The notes under the pieces: model-generated | Told to the model about the DNA's origin: nothing | What the model saw: the letters and a program-made list of their open reading frames with translations, nothing else | Database searches by the model: none | Source: Smittia aterrima | Taxonomy: Eukaryota; Arthropoda; Insecta; Diptera; Chironomidae | Reading direction: 5' to 3' | DNA: 64,000 bases | Assembly (NCBI GenBank): GCA_033063855.1 | Contig: CP093831.1 | Coordinates: forward strand, 17,360,001 to 17,424,000 | Position numbers and translations under genes: made by a program | Shown: positions 23,101-35,700 of the stretch, piece after piece | Position numbering within the stretch: the stretch's first letter is position 1 | How the letters are laid out: each line of letters opens with the position of its first letter

Positions 23101-26100
23101 TCGCCACATACGATGTTAACATGAGAACGAAACCGAGTTTCTGGTTTGTGTAACAAGAGATTCAATTATACTGAGAGCAGGGCGAAGACGGTTCTCTTCT
23201 CAAAGAACATGTTTTCACATCATGAAAAAGACTTTTTATAGATTTCTATTAAAGCAGAACTTATAGGAAAACTTCATAAACAGCTCAAAGCACTCAAGCA
23301 CTCAACTTTGTTAGCGAAACGTGCGAAAAAGCATCGCATTTCTCATCGCAAACTTTCTCTCACTCGTTCTTGATAAGATGGTGACCAGACGATGTATGTT
23401 GACAACTCCTTGAACTTTTATTTCTTCGATCAACTCGATACGAAGCTTATTTTAAAGTCTCATCAGTTGGTCACCCTCTGCGGCAAACAACTCTCAGTTA
23501 TCTTTAATTTATGACATATTCACTCATTGCGACTCTTAGGCGTCTTATTGCTCATTTGAATTTTCAAATTCCTTCAATGAGAATATTTTATTTCGACATT
23601 TTATTATATTTGTGTCAACTCTCGGCCGAGATGAGTTTCTCGTTATTTATTCATCATCTCTCGTCGCGTCGGTTAAAAGTTTTGACAACAGTAAAATTTT
23701 CGAGTGTTGAGTGCTGATTTTTGAGGCGTTGTCGAAACTTTCCTAAGCTCGGTTTAATGTTAAGTTTACATAAACCAGAGAAGCGGGGAATGAGAGCTGA
23801 ACCATCGTTACAATGGAAGCATTCAAGAGGATATGAGGACAATCACGCTTCATGGTCGAGAAAATATTTCGACAGCAAAATGAAACTCAGATTTCAGTAG
23901 TTTGCACAAGGGAAAGTCATGACTAAAGTCATTGAGTTTGTTGGTAATTATTTTGAGTTGCTCTGACAATGTTTCACAAAAGTCTTTTTGTGTTGAAGTT
24001 TGTAACTTTAGAAACTTTTTCTTCACATCACTTACAAATATCCACCCGAAATCCTGATAATCTCCTTTTTCTCAAACTTTATTCGACACTAGAGCGGGCT
24101 CAACTGATAACGCAATGTCAGAAAATGTCGATGATGCTATCACATTGTCAACCATTTCATCGAATCGTCTGTAATTTCCTATCCTTCCCGACAAGCACCT
24201 AATCAAGAAGACGAAAGAGTCATCAAACAGACCCGACGGAGTGATGCGAGAGTGTCGGACGAATTGAATATTATTTAATTTCCACAGCTTTGTTGTGATA
24301 GCACGAACTGCTTCTCCGCCGTTATCTCGGTCTCCGTTCTCTTTGGCCGCTTAACGAAGCCATTACCAAAAAGCTGAAAATTGATACCACATGCTCGTCG
24401 CTTTTTTGGTTTCGCTCCTCGAGACTCCATCTCGAAAATAAAATTTTATGGATCAGTGAATTGTTATTTTTACTGCCGCAAATGAACTTGAATTACAATT
24501 CTTCGAGAGTGGGTGAATAAATAGCTTCGAGCCACAGTAAAATTAAATGAAGCTACGGAGCTTTTCTTCGCTTCGATTTGAAAGAATTATTGGAAAAAGT
24601 TTTAAATGGAAATGGGGAAAATGTCGAATAGACTTCGCTCCTGATAAAGGAGAAAAGTTAATTCATCAATTCGGTGATAAAGGCCGTCGAAATTAAATTC
24701 TTCATGATTGTCATTTTTCAAACGGACGAAGGAAAGTCCCGTTGAGGGTTTGGAAGTTTTTAATAAATGGAAATACGCGCCATGCTATAAATAATCATTA
24801 AAAAGCTTTTTGACAATTTCCTTCTCGCCATTTGAAAAACCATTTTTGATTAAAATTGTTGAACGCTTTCCGCTCTGCTCGCAGTGTCGCACGAAGACAG
24901 GAGACAGGTGTAGCCTGTGAGGTTATACAGTAAAGCATGATTAATTTGATCGAGGTTGCGCTCCACACAAAATCTCGAACAGCATTGGTTTCTATTTCCA
25001 GGGGCGCGTTTAAAGGTTGCGGAAGAATTTTGTGGCAATGCTTGAGCGTGACTGTGTGAGCATCCCAAAGTTTTAATTAACCTGTAAAACTATTTGCACG
25101 TCGGTTGTATTCCACTTCTAGTTACGAATTTGTTTCAAATGCAAAAACTGTGTGCTTTAGAGGGGATTGCAAGTAATCCTTATTCTAATTGAGTTTTGAC
25201 AATAGTTTCACTCTGAAAAATATTTCGGAAGGATTTTTATTTGTTAATGTTTGCCTCGTAGTTAAAATAAGTTTATCCTTCGGATAAAAATCCCTAAATT
25301 CTTGTATGTAATGTTGTTCAAACTAAAAACTCAATCGAAAATAAACACGAGCAGCTTATTGTGATTTCCATGCAGTGTAAATATAAAAGCTCATTCTGGA
25401 TTTAAGTCTAAACAATAAATAAACGAAGCTCTCAATTTAATGGCAGTCCTAAAAGCTTTGAGATAAAAACTGTTAAAATAACTTTTTCAAAACATTAAAC
25501 TTTGTGAGAAATCTTGATAAACATTTTTGTAAATTGCCGTCACGAATCTCTCAAAACGATCCATCCCACAAGCCTAATATGAGAATCTCTGGCGAGAAAG
25601 TCTTTAAAATCACCGAATTTAGAAAGTTTTTCCATGCGGTTGTGTCATTGAAACTTTTTGCGTGCTTTCCCTCTGCTCACAAAAAAAATGAATGAAGCGA
25701 GTTTATTTCATCCAACGAACGAACGAACAAAATCCACAGCTACGAACAAAGTTTCTGCAACGAGGGTGTTGTAATAAATTTCATTGTAAACGACTCAGCG
25801 AGTGTAACGCTTTTTAAACAGCTTTCGAACAACACCGCAAGCTTTGCGCTCGGGCGTGAGTTGTTTCACCGCATCCCTCAAAACCACAATCGCGTCACCA
25901 AAATGCACACAAAAACGCGAATTTATGAAAAATCAATTTATCTAAATTGCTCACTAATTGCCAAGCGTCCCATAAGTTTTATTGCATTTCGAACCTAATG
26001 AAACATCAAATTAAATTGGACGGGATCCAAAAAAGTTATCGCATTTCAGTGAAATGGTTTCAGTTAGAGGAGCCGAAATGACGATGACGACGACCGGGAC

Positions 26101-26967
26101 TAGAATTTGCTTGCTTGATGTTCAACATGAATAACATGCAAGGAAACTTAATTATTTCATGTTCGCTGTCGAGAGGAATCATCGGAAATTTATTCTTGTT
26201 TTTTCCTTCAACCAGAACTCTCATTTGTGCTGAACGAACAAGTTATAAACTCGCTGTCTGGTTTCACTCTGATAACGATTCTGCAATAAATAATCGCGAC
26301 TATGATTTATTTTGACTTCCAGTTTTCCAGGAGCTTCGCTCTCTTGCGCTGATATCGTCGAATGGTTTTCCATTGAAAATGAGAGGAATCTTCAAAGAGA
26401 TCGACTCGAGAGTTTCATTCGCTTTTATTTTGAAAGTTCAAGTTTACACTTTGAAAGAGCTTTCGATGCAATTTTCGAATAATAAACTTAACTACTTGTT
26501 AAAACTTGAGAACGTTGTTAGTTTTTCAATTGATTTCCTCATGAATCATTGACGAGTCGAAGACGATAACAAAAATGTTGCAAGTTCTGAGGAAAATCTT
26601 GACAAACTTTTCAAGCTCCTTTAAAGTTTAAACTTTAAGAGGAACTGTAATCTTGTGTCAAGTTTCAAATGAACATTTAATTAATAAGTCATCAAGTTCA
26701 AGGTGTTTTTGTTTAGATTGCAATCGTTTTTGCTGATGGGGCATCAAACCATCAGAAATATAATTAACATCAATTTTCATCGCTTGTTGAGTCGCAATTT
26801 CATTTTCAGCATTTTCAGAGAGTTATGATTCAATTACGACCGCTTAAAACTTCATAACAATTTTACTTCCATAAACTCTTGCTTTCCGCCCGCCCGCTCG
26901 CTCTCGTCAGCTCTTTTATCATCAAATTTTGAAAAAAAAATTTCGCGAGGACGAGTTTATTTCCTTT
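20172..26967. other. Gene-poor stretch, 6.8 kb
   Basis: No convincing coding sequence or RNA gene. Short ORFs here lack ATG starts, splice support or protein-like composition. It contains a short CGAA microsatellite near 25717 and simple A/T runs. Confidence 0.4.
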
Positions 26968-27297
26968 TCATATTTGTGTCCGTTTTGGCTTTACGACGGT
27001 GCAATCGATAAAATTTAATGGACGATGTCCATCGAAGATTGTTGCGACTGCAATGATTTTATTTGCAATCTCGGATGGTTTTATGAGAATCGAGAAGACA
27101 TGCTGAGTCAATAAAAGCATTGTCTGTGCTTTAAGAAGCGGAAAATATGCGAGAGGAAATAATTCATTGAAAGAAACTTTCTCAGCAGCCTTTGTGAAGA
27201 TTTTATTTCCCAGCCAACATTCACAAGTCTCATAAAATTTTGCCGTTCGAAAAGAAATAAAACGTCTTGAGAGCAATTGAGATGAAGAAGGAAACAA
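26968..27297 (-). CDS. Doubtful ORF, possible 3' exon of an unknown gene
   Basis: Open for 109 codons on the minus strand with no ATG at its upstream end, so if real it is a terminal exon. Its last 60 residues look protein-like (SILIKPSEIANKIIAVATIF), and AATAAA follows about 10 nt after the stop. It shares the 15-mer AAGGCTGCTGAGAAA with the small ORF at 27416-27613. No upstream exon could be fixed. Low confidence. Confidence 0.25.
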   Translation of the reverse strand: MFPSSSQLLSRRFISFRTAKFYETCECWLGNKIFTKAAEKVSFNELFPLAYFPLLKAQTMLLLTQHVFSILIKPSEIANKIIAVATIFDGHRPLNFIDCTVVKPKRTQI

Positions 27298-27415
27298 CGA
27301 TTCAAGTCTTTGTACCGACTTGGCAGCAACAAATAATGAAGGACATTTTAATAAGAGCGAAAGGCTTTTCTGCGATCAATTTCAGTTGTAGAACGACACG
27401 GTAAGAGATTTATTT

Positions 27416-27613
27416 TCAAAGAGTCTTCCTGATGACACTTTTCTCAGCAGCCTTGAGAGGATGATCTGTCTGGTTGCATTCCTGATGGTCTTTGCTATCT
27501 TCTTCGCAATGATTCTCGTCTATCGCTGCTTCAACGCCAACTCTTGTGACTACGAATTCAATCGGAATATTCTCGACAAATTTATCAATTTTCTTTGCGG
27601 TCTGATACGACAT
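27416..27613 (-). CDS. Hypothetical 65-aa protein
   Basis: Single-exon ORF beginning MSYQTAKKIDKFVENIPIEF, with an acidic middle rich in Asp, Glu and His and two Cys. No signal peptide or membrane segment. AATAAA on this strand overlaps the position just after the stop (27409-27414), which supports a transcript end. It lies about 260 bp downstream of the POLDIP3 stop on the same strand. Function unknown. Confidence 0.45.
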   Translation of the reverse strand: MSYQTAKKIDKFVENIPIEFVVTRVGVEAAIDENHCEEDSKDHQECNQTDHPLKAAEKSVIRKTL

Positions 27614-27877
27614 GAAAATTAAATTCTAATTACAAAAATTAAAGAAGTTCGTTTTGTATTTTCAAAAAAAAGGAATTTTTATTAATTCTTTCAATTAAAT
27701 CTTCGAGGCAAAGTCTTGCTAAAAGTCATGTTTCTGTGTCTAACTGCTTAATTCATAGACAAACTAAACATTTCATTTCTCTGGACAAAAATTCAAGTAT
27801 GAGGCTTGAGAAAAATTAAGTTTAAATAAAGAATTTCAGTAAGAAAGGATCAAAGTGAGCATGTGTTGAGTTACGAC

Positions 27878-29086
27878 TTAGTTTCGCTTGTAGCTTGAAG
27901 ATTTTCCAGTGGCTCGAACCAACATGCATTTCATCGGCTGGCCATCAAGTTGCCGATTGTGATAAGTGTTTACAGCTTCCTCAGCATCCTCTCGGTTCTT
28001 GAAGACGACCTCAGCGACACCAGGACGAGCACATTTAACAAATAGCAGCGGTCCAATGTCTTCAAATAATTCTCGAACGTCGCTATCGGTCACTGAGTTA
28101 TGCAGATTTGAGACTACAATGCGGTGGCCAGCATCTACGAATGGAGGAGAAGCTCCACGAACTGGCAACTTAGCGAAGATTCCTGCCGATTCTGTGCGAT
28201 CGCGCGATTCATTGTAAAGACGAGATCTAACGTTGTCCGATGAAGAAGCGAAGTAGCGATCATTGACGAATCTGTCATCATGATCATCAGCTTGAGCTGA
28301 ACGAAGGATTGACTTGCGAGGTTCGTAAGCATCCATGTGAGCGCTCATGACTCGTCCTGGTTGATAACGCTCGACTCTCTCAGGTCGTACTGGCGCAGTA
28401 GGAATAATTCGGCGTGAGGGCACATTGTAGCAGTCAAAGGGATCGGGAGAAATTCGTGGCACCTCTTGATGAATACTGAATTTAGGCGGTTTTGGCATTG
28501 TCATCGGAGGAGCTCTAAACATATCGTTGTGTACAGTTCGCTTCAAACTGCCAATTGGCTCCAAATCCAAAGCATTAAGCTCTGAAATGTAGTCCATCTG
28601 TTGATGAAGAAGGCTTTCCAAAGCTTTCGACGCTGTTTTTCTTCCAGGACGACCCTGTCGTGAAACTGCTGCTTTCTTCGTGGGTCGTTGAGCTAAAGGC
28701 TTTTTGGTGGACAGCAGCTCACGAGCATCTTTGATTGATTTTCGAGCATTCTCAGCAATAATTTCTCGAGCATCTCGGATCTGGATCCGTTTCTTTTGGA
28801 TTATCTTTTGTCGTGCATCAGATAGAGGTTTGCTCTTTCCAACTCTTGATGTCACTTTCTTGGTTCCCATTGGCGACTTCTTAACTCCCAATGGCTTCTT
28901 TGTGAACTTTGCAGGGACCTTAGAAAGTCTAAAAATAAACAAGAGTTTGTTAGAAAACCAATTCTTAACAATAAACAATCAATCGATGTAAAAAATCAAT
29001 GGAAATTACTTTTTGCTGATTCCTCCGCTGCCGCCGCGTTTTGTTGCTTTGTTTTTCTTAATCAGATCTTCAAGACTCAAATCCAT
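27878..29086 (-). CDS. POLDIP3: POLDIP3/SKAR-like RNA-binding mRNA export factor
   Basis: Nuclear RRM protein of the TREX/exon-junction pathway; vertebrate POLDIP3 (SKAR) binds UAP56-type helicases and links S6 kinase 1 to spliced mRNA translation. Exons 29086-29010 and 28928-27878 give 375 aa. The N-terminus MDLSLEDLIKKNK is a UAP56-binding motif as in ALYREF and POLDIP3. Residues about 30-110 are very basic with repeated DAR units (DARQ, DARE, DARE). A C-terminal RRM at about 295-365 has RIVVSNLH, ELFEDIGPL, PGVAEVVF and LDGQPMKC, the last two matching POLDIP3 closely. The small first exon carries the start, and its splice phase fits. A minus-strand AATAAA lies at 27678-27683. Confidence 0.92.
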
Positions 29087-29164
29087 CTTAATTCTCTTCT
29101 GTTGCTTATGATGTACTGTGATTCTGAATAATTTCAATTCTCTTTAAACGATTGGTGATCGTAA

Positions 29165-29617
29165 TTATCTCTTCTCCTTTTCGATTTTTTTTTGCTGAGT
29201 CGATGATGACAAACCCCGCGTTTCCAAAAAACCAAATAGGAAATTTCCAATGTCCGACTGTTCGACGTAAAATTGTTCTTCATTTCTAAAAATTACTTTT
29301 GTAGCGACATTTAAGCCATTTATTAGTTTTAGGAGTGCTAATGTGTAGTGTATAGTGAATGGATATAACCGAACACGAAGGGGACGAAGTAAAGCTGTCG
29401 GAAGGATCAAAAGCTAACAATAAAGTAAATATTTATTTACAAATGATGACCCTGGAAGGAATTTAAATGATGTCACATACAATTGTGAACAAAGATTTAC
29501 AATATAAATCGAAAGATAAGAGACGAAAGGCTTTCGCGGTTGCATGCTGACAACGAACGATCGCCACGTGCCAAGAGCAGACGAATGACAAATATTTTGA
29601 ACCACTTTAAAAGCCAT
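29165..29617 (-). CDS. Hypothetical 121-aa protein, two exons
   Basis: Exons 29617-29501 (MAFKVVQNICHSSALGTW...) and 29413-29165, separated by an 87-nt GT..AG intron in phase 0. Ends in a Lys/Glu-rich tail (TQQKKIEKEKR). The N-terminus is basic and Ser-rich, as mitochondrial presequences are, but this is weak. It lies 79 bp upstream of the POLDIP3 start on the same strand and divergent from the S6KL-like gene. It overlaps the only candidate first exon I can see for that kinase, so one of the two readings may be wrong. No family recognised. Confidence 0.4.
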
Positions 29618-29758
29618 TTGACGTCGTCATTGATATTCTCAGGTCATCCACTGTAATATCACGCGAAACTATATTTCTGGATGATGTAAATTCTATCACA
29701 TCTTTTATCTAACAATATTATTATTTTCAATTCATTCTTCGCTTATTTATATTTTCAG

Positions 29759-32700
29759 TTATTTTGTGGTGGTGCGCAGAAAATTCGAAATTTCTTTTCG
29801 AAGCAGCTTAGACGAAATTCATTCAACGAAGAAGAATCCGACGAAAAGGTCACTATAAGAAAACTGTCGTCGGGATTTTGTTACAAGTGAGTAGAATGAT
29901 CAATCTTTTAATAACTCAATTGACAATAAACATTTTAGATTGAAAGATGAAAAGTCAGCTGTGAAGACTCTTTGGCCTGTTGCTTGTCGAGATTTTATAT
30001 TTTTACCTGAATTCAAAGTTCAAAATGTTGAATTAGAAGTTATTAGCTTCATCGCCAAAGGATCGTTCGGCAAAGTTTACAGAGTTAGAAGAAATCAAGA
30101 AGACTTCGCCTTAAAAGTACTTGAAAAGTCGAAGGTAAATGCACTCTTAACTGACCTATCTCAACATCACTGACTCTAAGTCTTTGCAGATAATACTCGA
30201 TGATTACGTTCAACAAATAAAATACGAAGTTTTGATTCAGAAGGCGATTAGTCATCATCCTTTTATCACCACAAGTTTCGAGCGTTGGCAGAACAAAGGC
30301 TGCGTATATCAACGTGAGTTTCGTGAATCTAAACATTGGCAGTCTCAATTCTCTGCTGAATGCTCATTAGTCCGAAGAAAATAATTGAAAATTCCATTTT
30401 GTTTCTAGTTTCCGAGTTCGTCAGTCAAGGTGAACTGTTTCATAAAATAAAACGCTTTACTCAGAAGCTAGTGCAGTTCTACGTTGCCGAATTAGCTATC
30501 GTCATTGGTAAGGTTTCATCACTTCTCATACTTGTTTACAGTCTTTATGAGTCATCCTTTACTTTACAGACTTTCTCCACAACGCAGGAATCATTTACCG
30601 CGACTTAAAAAGTGAAAACATTTTGCTGGATGAAAATTTTCACATTAAATTGACGGATTTCGGTTTAAGTAAGTGGCTTAAACAAGGTCAACGCACGTAC
30701 ACAATCTGCGGGACGCACAGCTCGATGGGTAATTAGCCTCTAGTATCCATCCTTCACCAATTTATAGTTTCCATCTAAGAAACCGATCAAAAAACTATTT
30801 CATTCGGCTCAAAGAAATTTTATTAAAAAACGATATCAAGATGAATGCACGTTCACAAATTTTTGAATTGACGATGGAAGATCGTCAAATCAATGAGGCA
30901 CTCGCGAGCATCTTTCACACAGTGCTTTTTCATCGAAGCCTTGGAAAGTTCATGTATTCGAACGATGCGTCTTACTCTGTTGGAACTATTGGAACTCAAG
31001 ACATCGACTGCGACTTCATCGACTTCACCTATGTATGCTGTTCGTCCCCAACTTTAGATCGTGCCATCAAAAAAGAAATCAATAGCTTCAGTGAACAATT
31101 GCGAAGTCACGATTCCTCCGGAGCTGGTCAAATTAGCCTTGAGTTCTTTCAAAAGAAGAAGAACCGTTGGCCGTTTCAATCCGAAGCCATTCCATGGGAG
31201 GTTTGGTCGGTTCGAGTTGATCTTCTTGATCTTAATAACGAAGATGAGCGTCAAATGTGTCGCGAACGTGTTGGTGACATGCTGACTGAGAAAATCCTTT
31301 ACATCACAGAAGTAATGAATCGACACGATTACGTCCCAAAAATACCATCACAAACAGAGCTCGATTTGATTTTTGACACAACTCATAATGATGTTCAACC
31401 TTATCTCTTCAAATTCAAATTCACCACGTCTGCTGGACCTGCCGCTACTTCAGTCAAGTCAACCATGCAAAAGATCATAAAAGAAACGTTGTCGTTGTGA
31501 TGGATGCGTCAAGTGATAATGATACTCGTTGTTTAACTTGTCGTCAATGTGATGAAAAGAAATTTAAGGGAAAATAGGATTTTAAATGTTTCTAGAAAAG
31601 CTCAGGATTTGACGAGCTCTAATAAGAGGTTGGCTTTGAGAAAAGTAGCAAAGTGAAGTTTGCGTGATTTGTTCAAGAGTTTCATTCACTCACGACGAAT
31701 TTCTCTATTTCAAATCAAGATAATCTGTAAATAATAATTTTTTACTTTCATAAATGTTGCGTAAAATCAAATAAAACGGTCCAGCTTCGCGATGCAAATT
31801 AAATTTTGATTAGTAAACATTCGGAGCTTTCAAAGCAAGTTTCGCATGAAGATTTACGCTATAGCGTGTCTCGCTCTCAATGTTACAACAATGGATTGTT
31901 GGAATGTAAAGGGCTTTTGGAAGGTTAGAAGATGTTCGTTGCGTTCATGCTTCGCCAGCTTTTAGAATCGGCTTACCATCTCAGACTTATTATTCTCTTC
32001 GTGGACACGATTCCCCTGACAATCTCTTAAAGAGCTCAGACTTATTTCGTGTCCTCAATTCAGAAAGTTAGTTTGTGGTTAAAGTTATTGCTTATCAACT
32101 GGTCAGATAAAACTTTCCTCCTCACATAATCATTGTGGCCAGCCGTAGTAGCATTAATTAAAATTTAAAAACAGGAAATTTTAAATTAGTTTTGTAAAAA
32201 TGTTAGAGGCAAACAGGAGAGTTTTCTTCACTTTTGTCCGCCAATTCTGTATAAAGTGAAAATGCTTAGGAATCAAAAGAAAAAAAAACAATTTAATTTA
32301 TTATGATGCACTTTCGACGATAAGAATGTGAGCGAAACTATTGTTAAGAAAATACATGAAAATGAAGAAGATAATCCCAAGAACTTTGCGATTAAAATGT
32401 TGATTTTTATCTCGAAACTTTTTTTCTTTCGTAATTCTCTTCCGCTGCATTTAGCAGAACCTCCCGCGCTTCTCTCTTTCAGATAGAAACTCTCCTTCTT
32501 CTTTATTCCTTATGATTTCATTATTCTTTTATGTTTCAGGTAAGTAGATTCTATCGTGCTTAAAGATCATTTCTCTTCGTTTCAGCTCCGGAGATTTTCA
32601 CTGGCAAAGGCTATTCACACGCAGTAGACTGGTATGCGCTTGGAGTTCTAGCGAGCCGGATGATGAAATTCAATCAGGTGAGTGAAACTAGTTGGGGAAA

Positions 32701-35700
32701 TTGCTATGCTCGGCCCTTGATCTTGATCGTTTCAATACATGCAATTCGTTGCATAATTAACAACGAGAAAGATGGGAACATCACTTAGCATCGCTTCTCG
32801 GCCAATGCCAGACAAGTTTCGTAAAAACGATGATTAATTCAACTTCAAGCATCGCTCGCGATTACTGCAAATGCAAATTGATTATTCGTTATAATTAATC
32901 TTAATGAAGAAAGGCCATTGAACATTGCAACTTCGGTCGTAGTCAACGAATTGAATTTTTCTTCAATTATTCATGCACGACAAGGTCTCGAAGCAATAAA
33001 AGTCCTCCAAAATGACACAATCTTTTGTCATCTACGAAAATAAAAATAATTTCATTGAATCTTGCTCAATCAAAAGTTTTCCTTTATTTCTTCACTTTCT
33101 TCGCCAGATGAAAATTACACAGCATGCAATCCAATTCGGATAATGATCGAAGCTGCTTTTGAACTTACATTCGTGATTACAGTCAGTCTAATTTGTGAGA
33201 TTTCAAATGATTTTTATGAACTTTCAATTTCAAAGTAAATCTGCGGGTCTGAGGAGATTGAAAGAGGCGAAGGAAAGATGATGCGTGGGCGGGTGGGTAA
33301 TTGTTGATGTCGAGACTTTGCTTTACTCCTTCTTGTCTTCTTTTGATTCCTCGCTTTCAGCAGATTTCGATTCGTCACTTTCTTTGCTATCTTCGGTCTT
33401 GGTTTGTTTTTCGGCAGCTGGAGTTGATGCAGCATCTTCTTCTGAGCTCGAAGAAGCGTTTCTGGATTCTGGTGCTGCAGTGGTAGCTTCATCAGCTTTG
33501 TCTTCAGCTCCGCGAACATTGCGCGATTGTTCGTCTTGAGCGGCTTCCTTTTGAGCTTCAGGTTTTGGTGCTTCTTCGTCAAGTTTCTTCTCGCGAGTTT
33601 GTTCTTCAACTGTCTTAGCTTCAGCTGCTGGTGCGGCTTCGACTGCTGCTGGTGCGGCTTCTGCTTTCAAAGTTTCTGCTTGTGCTTCTGGGAGAGAGGT
33701 TGCGCTTTCCTCTGACTTCTTAGCTCTCTTTTGTTCGTCAGATTCTTCTTCAACTTCAGACTTGGCTTGAGGTTCAGCAGTTGCTTCAGGTTCAGCTGGT
33801 GCGGGAGCAGCTTCGGGTTTCTCAGCGAGATCCTTGGCTGGCTCTTCATCAGGTACCGGGACGGCATAAGCGAGGGTGGCCAAAACAGCGAAAAGGACAA
33901 ACGCAACTTGGAATTTCATTCTGCGGAAGAAAAGAAGAAGAGAAATGTTTTAGATTCGCAGTTCGCATGATTCATAGTTCACCTTGAGGCTTGCCCGACC
34001 ACAAATCTCATTAATATTCATTAGGCGAAAACTAAAAATTGCGCTCATTGAAACGTCGCGTTTTACTGCATCGCGGAATTTGCATAATTCACAACGGGAG
34101 AGGTCGCCGCAGCTCTTGACTGACACAGCAGCTGATTTGACTAATTGAATAATTTATTTCTGTTCCAGAGCTTTTTTGATGATCAATTCATTCAAAACGA
34201 TAAAATTAAATTGTGTATTGTGAAGATGACGCAAGGGACAGATCATGAATGAATTAAAGTTCATTTGTTGAAAGCTTAAGCAACGTGCAAGTTCGGAAAG
34301 TTTAGAAATGCTAGACGGGAAGTCGAGGTCTGACAATTGAAAGAATCATAAGATTTCCTGGACTCGTTACACAACGAACGCTTCTTCCCTTTTGTGATCT
34401 ACTTGACCCAAAAAAATCGACGAAATCTTCGTGGAAAGACACATGCGGAACGAGAAGTGACTTGAGAATTGAATAATTGAATGAGAGTTTCTCATATCGA
34501 AAGTTCAAGAAACCGGCGTGAATAAAAGTTAATGGAATAATAGATGATGATAGCTCATCATGAGCTTGATCTACTTTTCTTTCGTTCGACGCTTTTTTTT
34601 TGGGTATCGCTCAGAGGTCAGATACTTGGAAGTAATAGAACCATTCCCATTCTCAATATAAACAGAATTTTACTGTCATAGGCTACTTTAAAAGTTTCTT
34701 TGAAATTCTTGAAATTATTTGTAATTTTAAATAAGAATTTCGTCAAAATCTGAATCACTTGAGCTAATTTAATCAAACTAACAGTGATCAATAACATCAA
34801 TTTTTGAAGATCGCAAAGTCACAAGAAATCCATCATGATGAGTCTTAAGTCTTACCTGATAATGTTTATTTTATTTAAAATTCACACAAAAATATTTCAC
34901 TTTATGGCGAGAACGAAATGCACGTCTAATCAGGTTGATAATGAAACAGAATTTAAGCCTTTTCTCATTCTCTCATCGGCTTTTATACGAGCCGGGCGAG
35001 TCGAGAACGACGCAACAAAACACACGTTGAGAGAAAATCGCCGCAAAGCGAAGATGAAAAATTTATTCTCCTCATTCGGGGAAGTGGAAGTTGTTCTAAA
35101 GACTTTTGAAGATTCCCTGAAAAGACTTTATTTTTTTCTTTCTTTTGTGAAAATTTCTCAACTCGGCAGCAACGAAAAACTTGAAGCACGTCAAACACCC
35201 ATTACGGAGAAAATTTACTTCGTCTAGAGAACGTTATCGTAACAGGCGACGCATAAATTCTTTCGTTGCCTTTCACAAGACAATAAAAAAAAGTTTATGA
35301 ACTCAACTCGGAGGCATTCCACATTCGCCTTTTCTTCGATGTTGTCGAGGAACGGCCGAGAGGTGACGTGAGCTAATGGACGACTAGCGCTTCAGGTTAA
35401 GCTTCTCATCGCTTCAACTCAATTTCCTGTTCAACCAACTCAAGAGCAAGCAAGCCTCTCCCTTTCCTTGCAGCTGATTGCAATGCAGCTTTAAATATTT
35501 TTCGAAGTAATGTTATAATGCTCATTCTATCATGTTGTGTCTGATGGAAGTTGAAAACGAAGACGTTGATAAAGAATTGACTGCGAGTAATGTTTATGAT
35601 TGTAGCGAAAAGATTTCAAGTTCATGGAATATTTAGTCTCGCCAAGAGCAACGACTTTGTCTGCAACCAATTAACATTTACGGTAATCCTTCGGTGATTC

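Larger units (their letters stand above)
31501..32585 (+). other. S6KL intron remainder downstream of ATG101
   Basis: Contains the ATG101 3' UTR, a doubtful 39-aa peptide ORF (31846-31965) and a recursive-splice-like site at 32539/32540. Otherwise AT-rich with nothing recognised. Confidence 0.5.

Noticed and set aside
32790..32803. 14-nt match to the 5' end of U2 snRNA (ATCGCTTCTCGGCC)
   Set aside because: Identity stops after 14 bases, and the branch-site-pairing and Sm regions are absent; chance or a tiny fragment.
34835..35227. 130-codon ORF in the S6KL intron
   Set aside because: No coherent domain, signal or codon pattern. About one ORF this long is expected by chance in an AT-rich window of this size.
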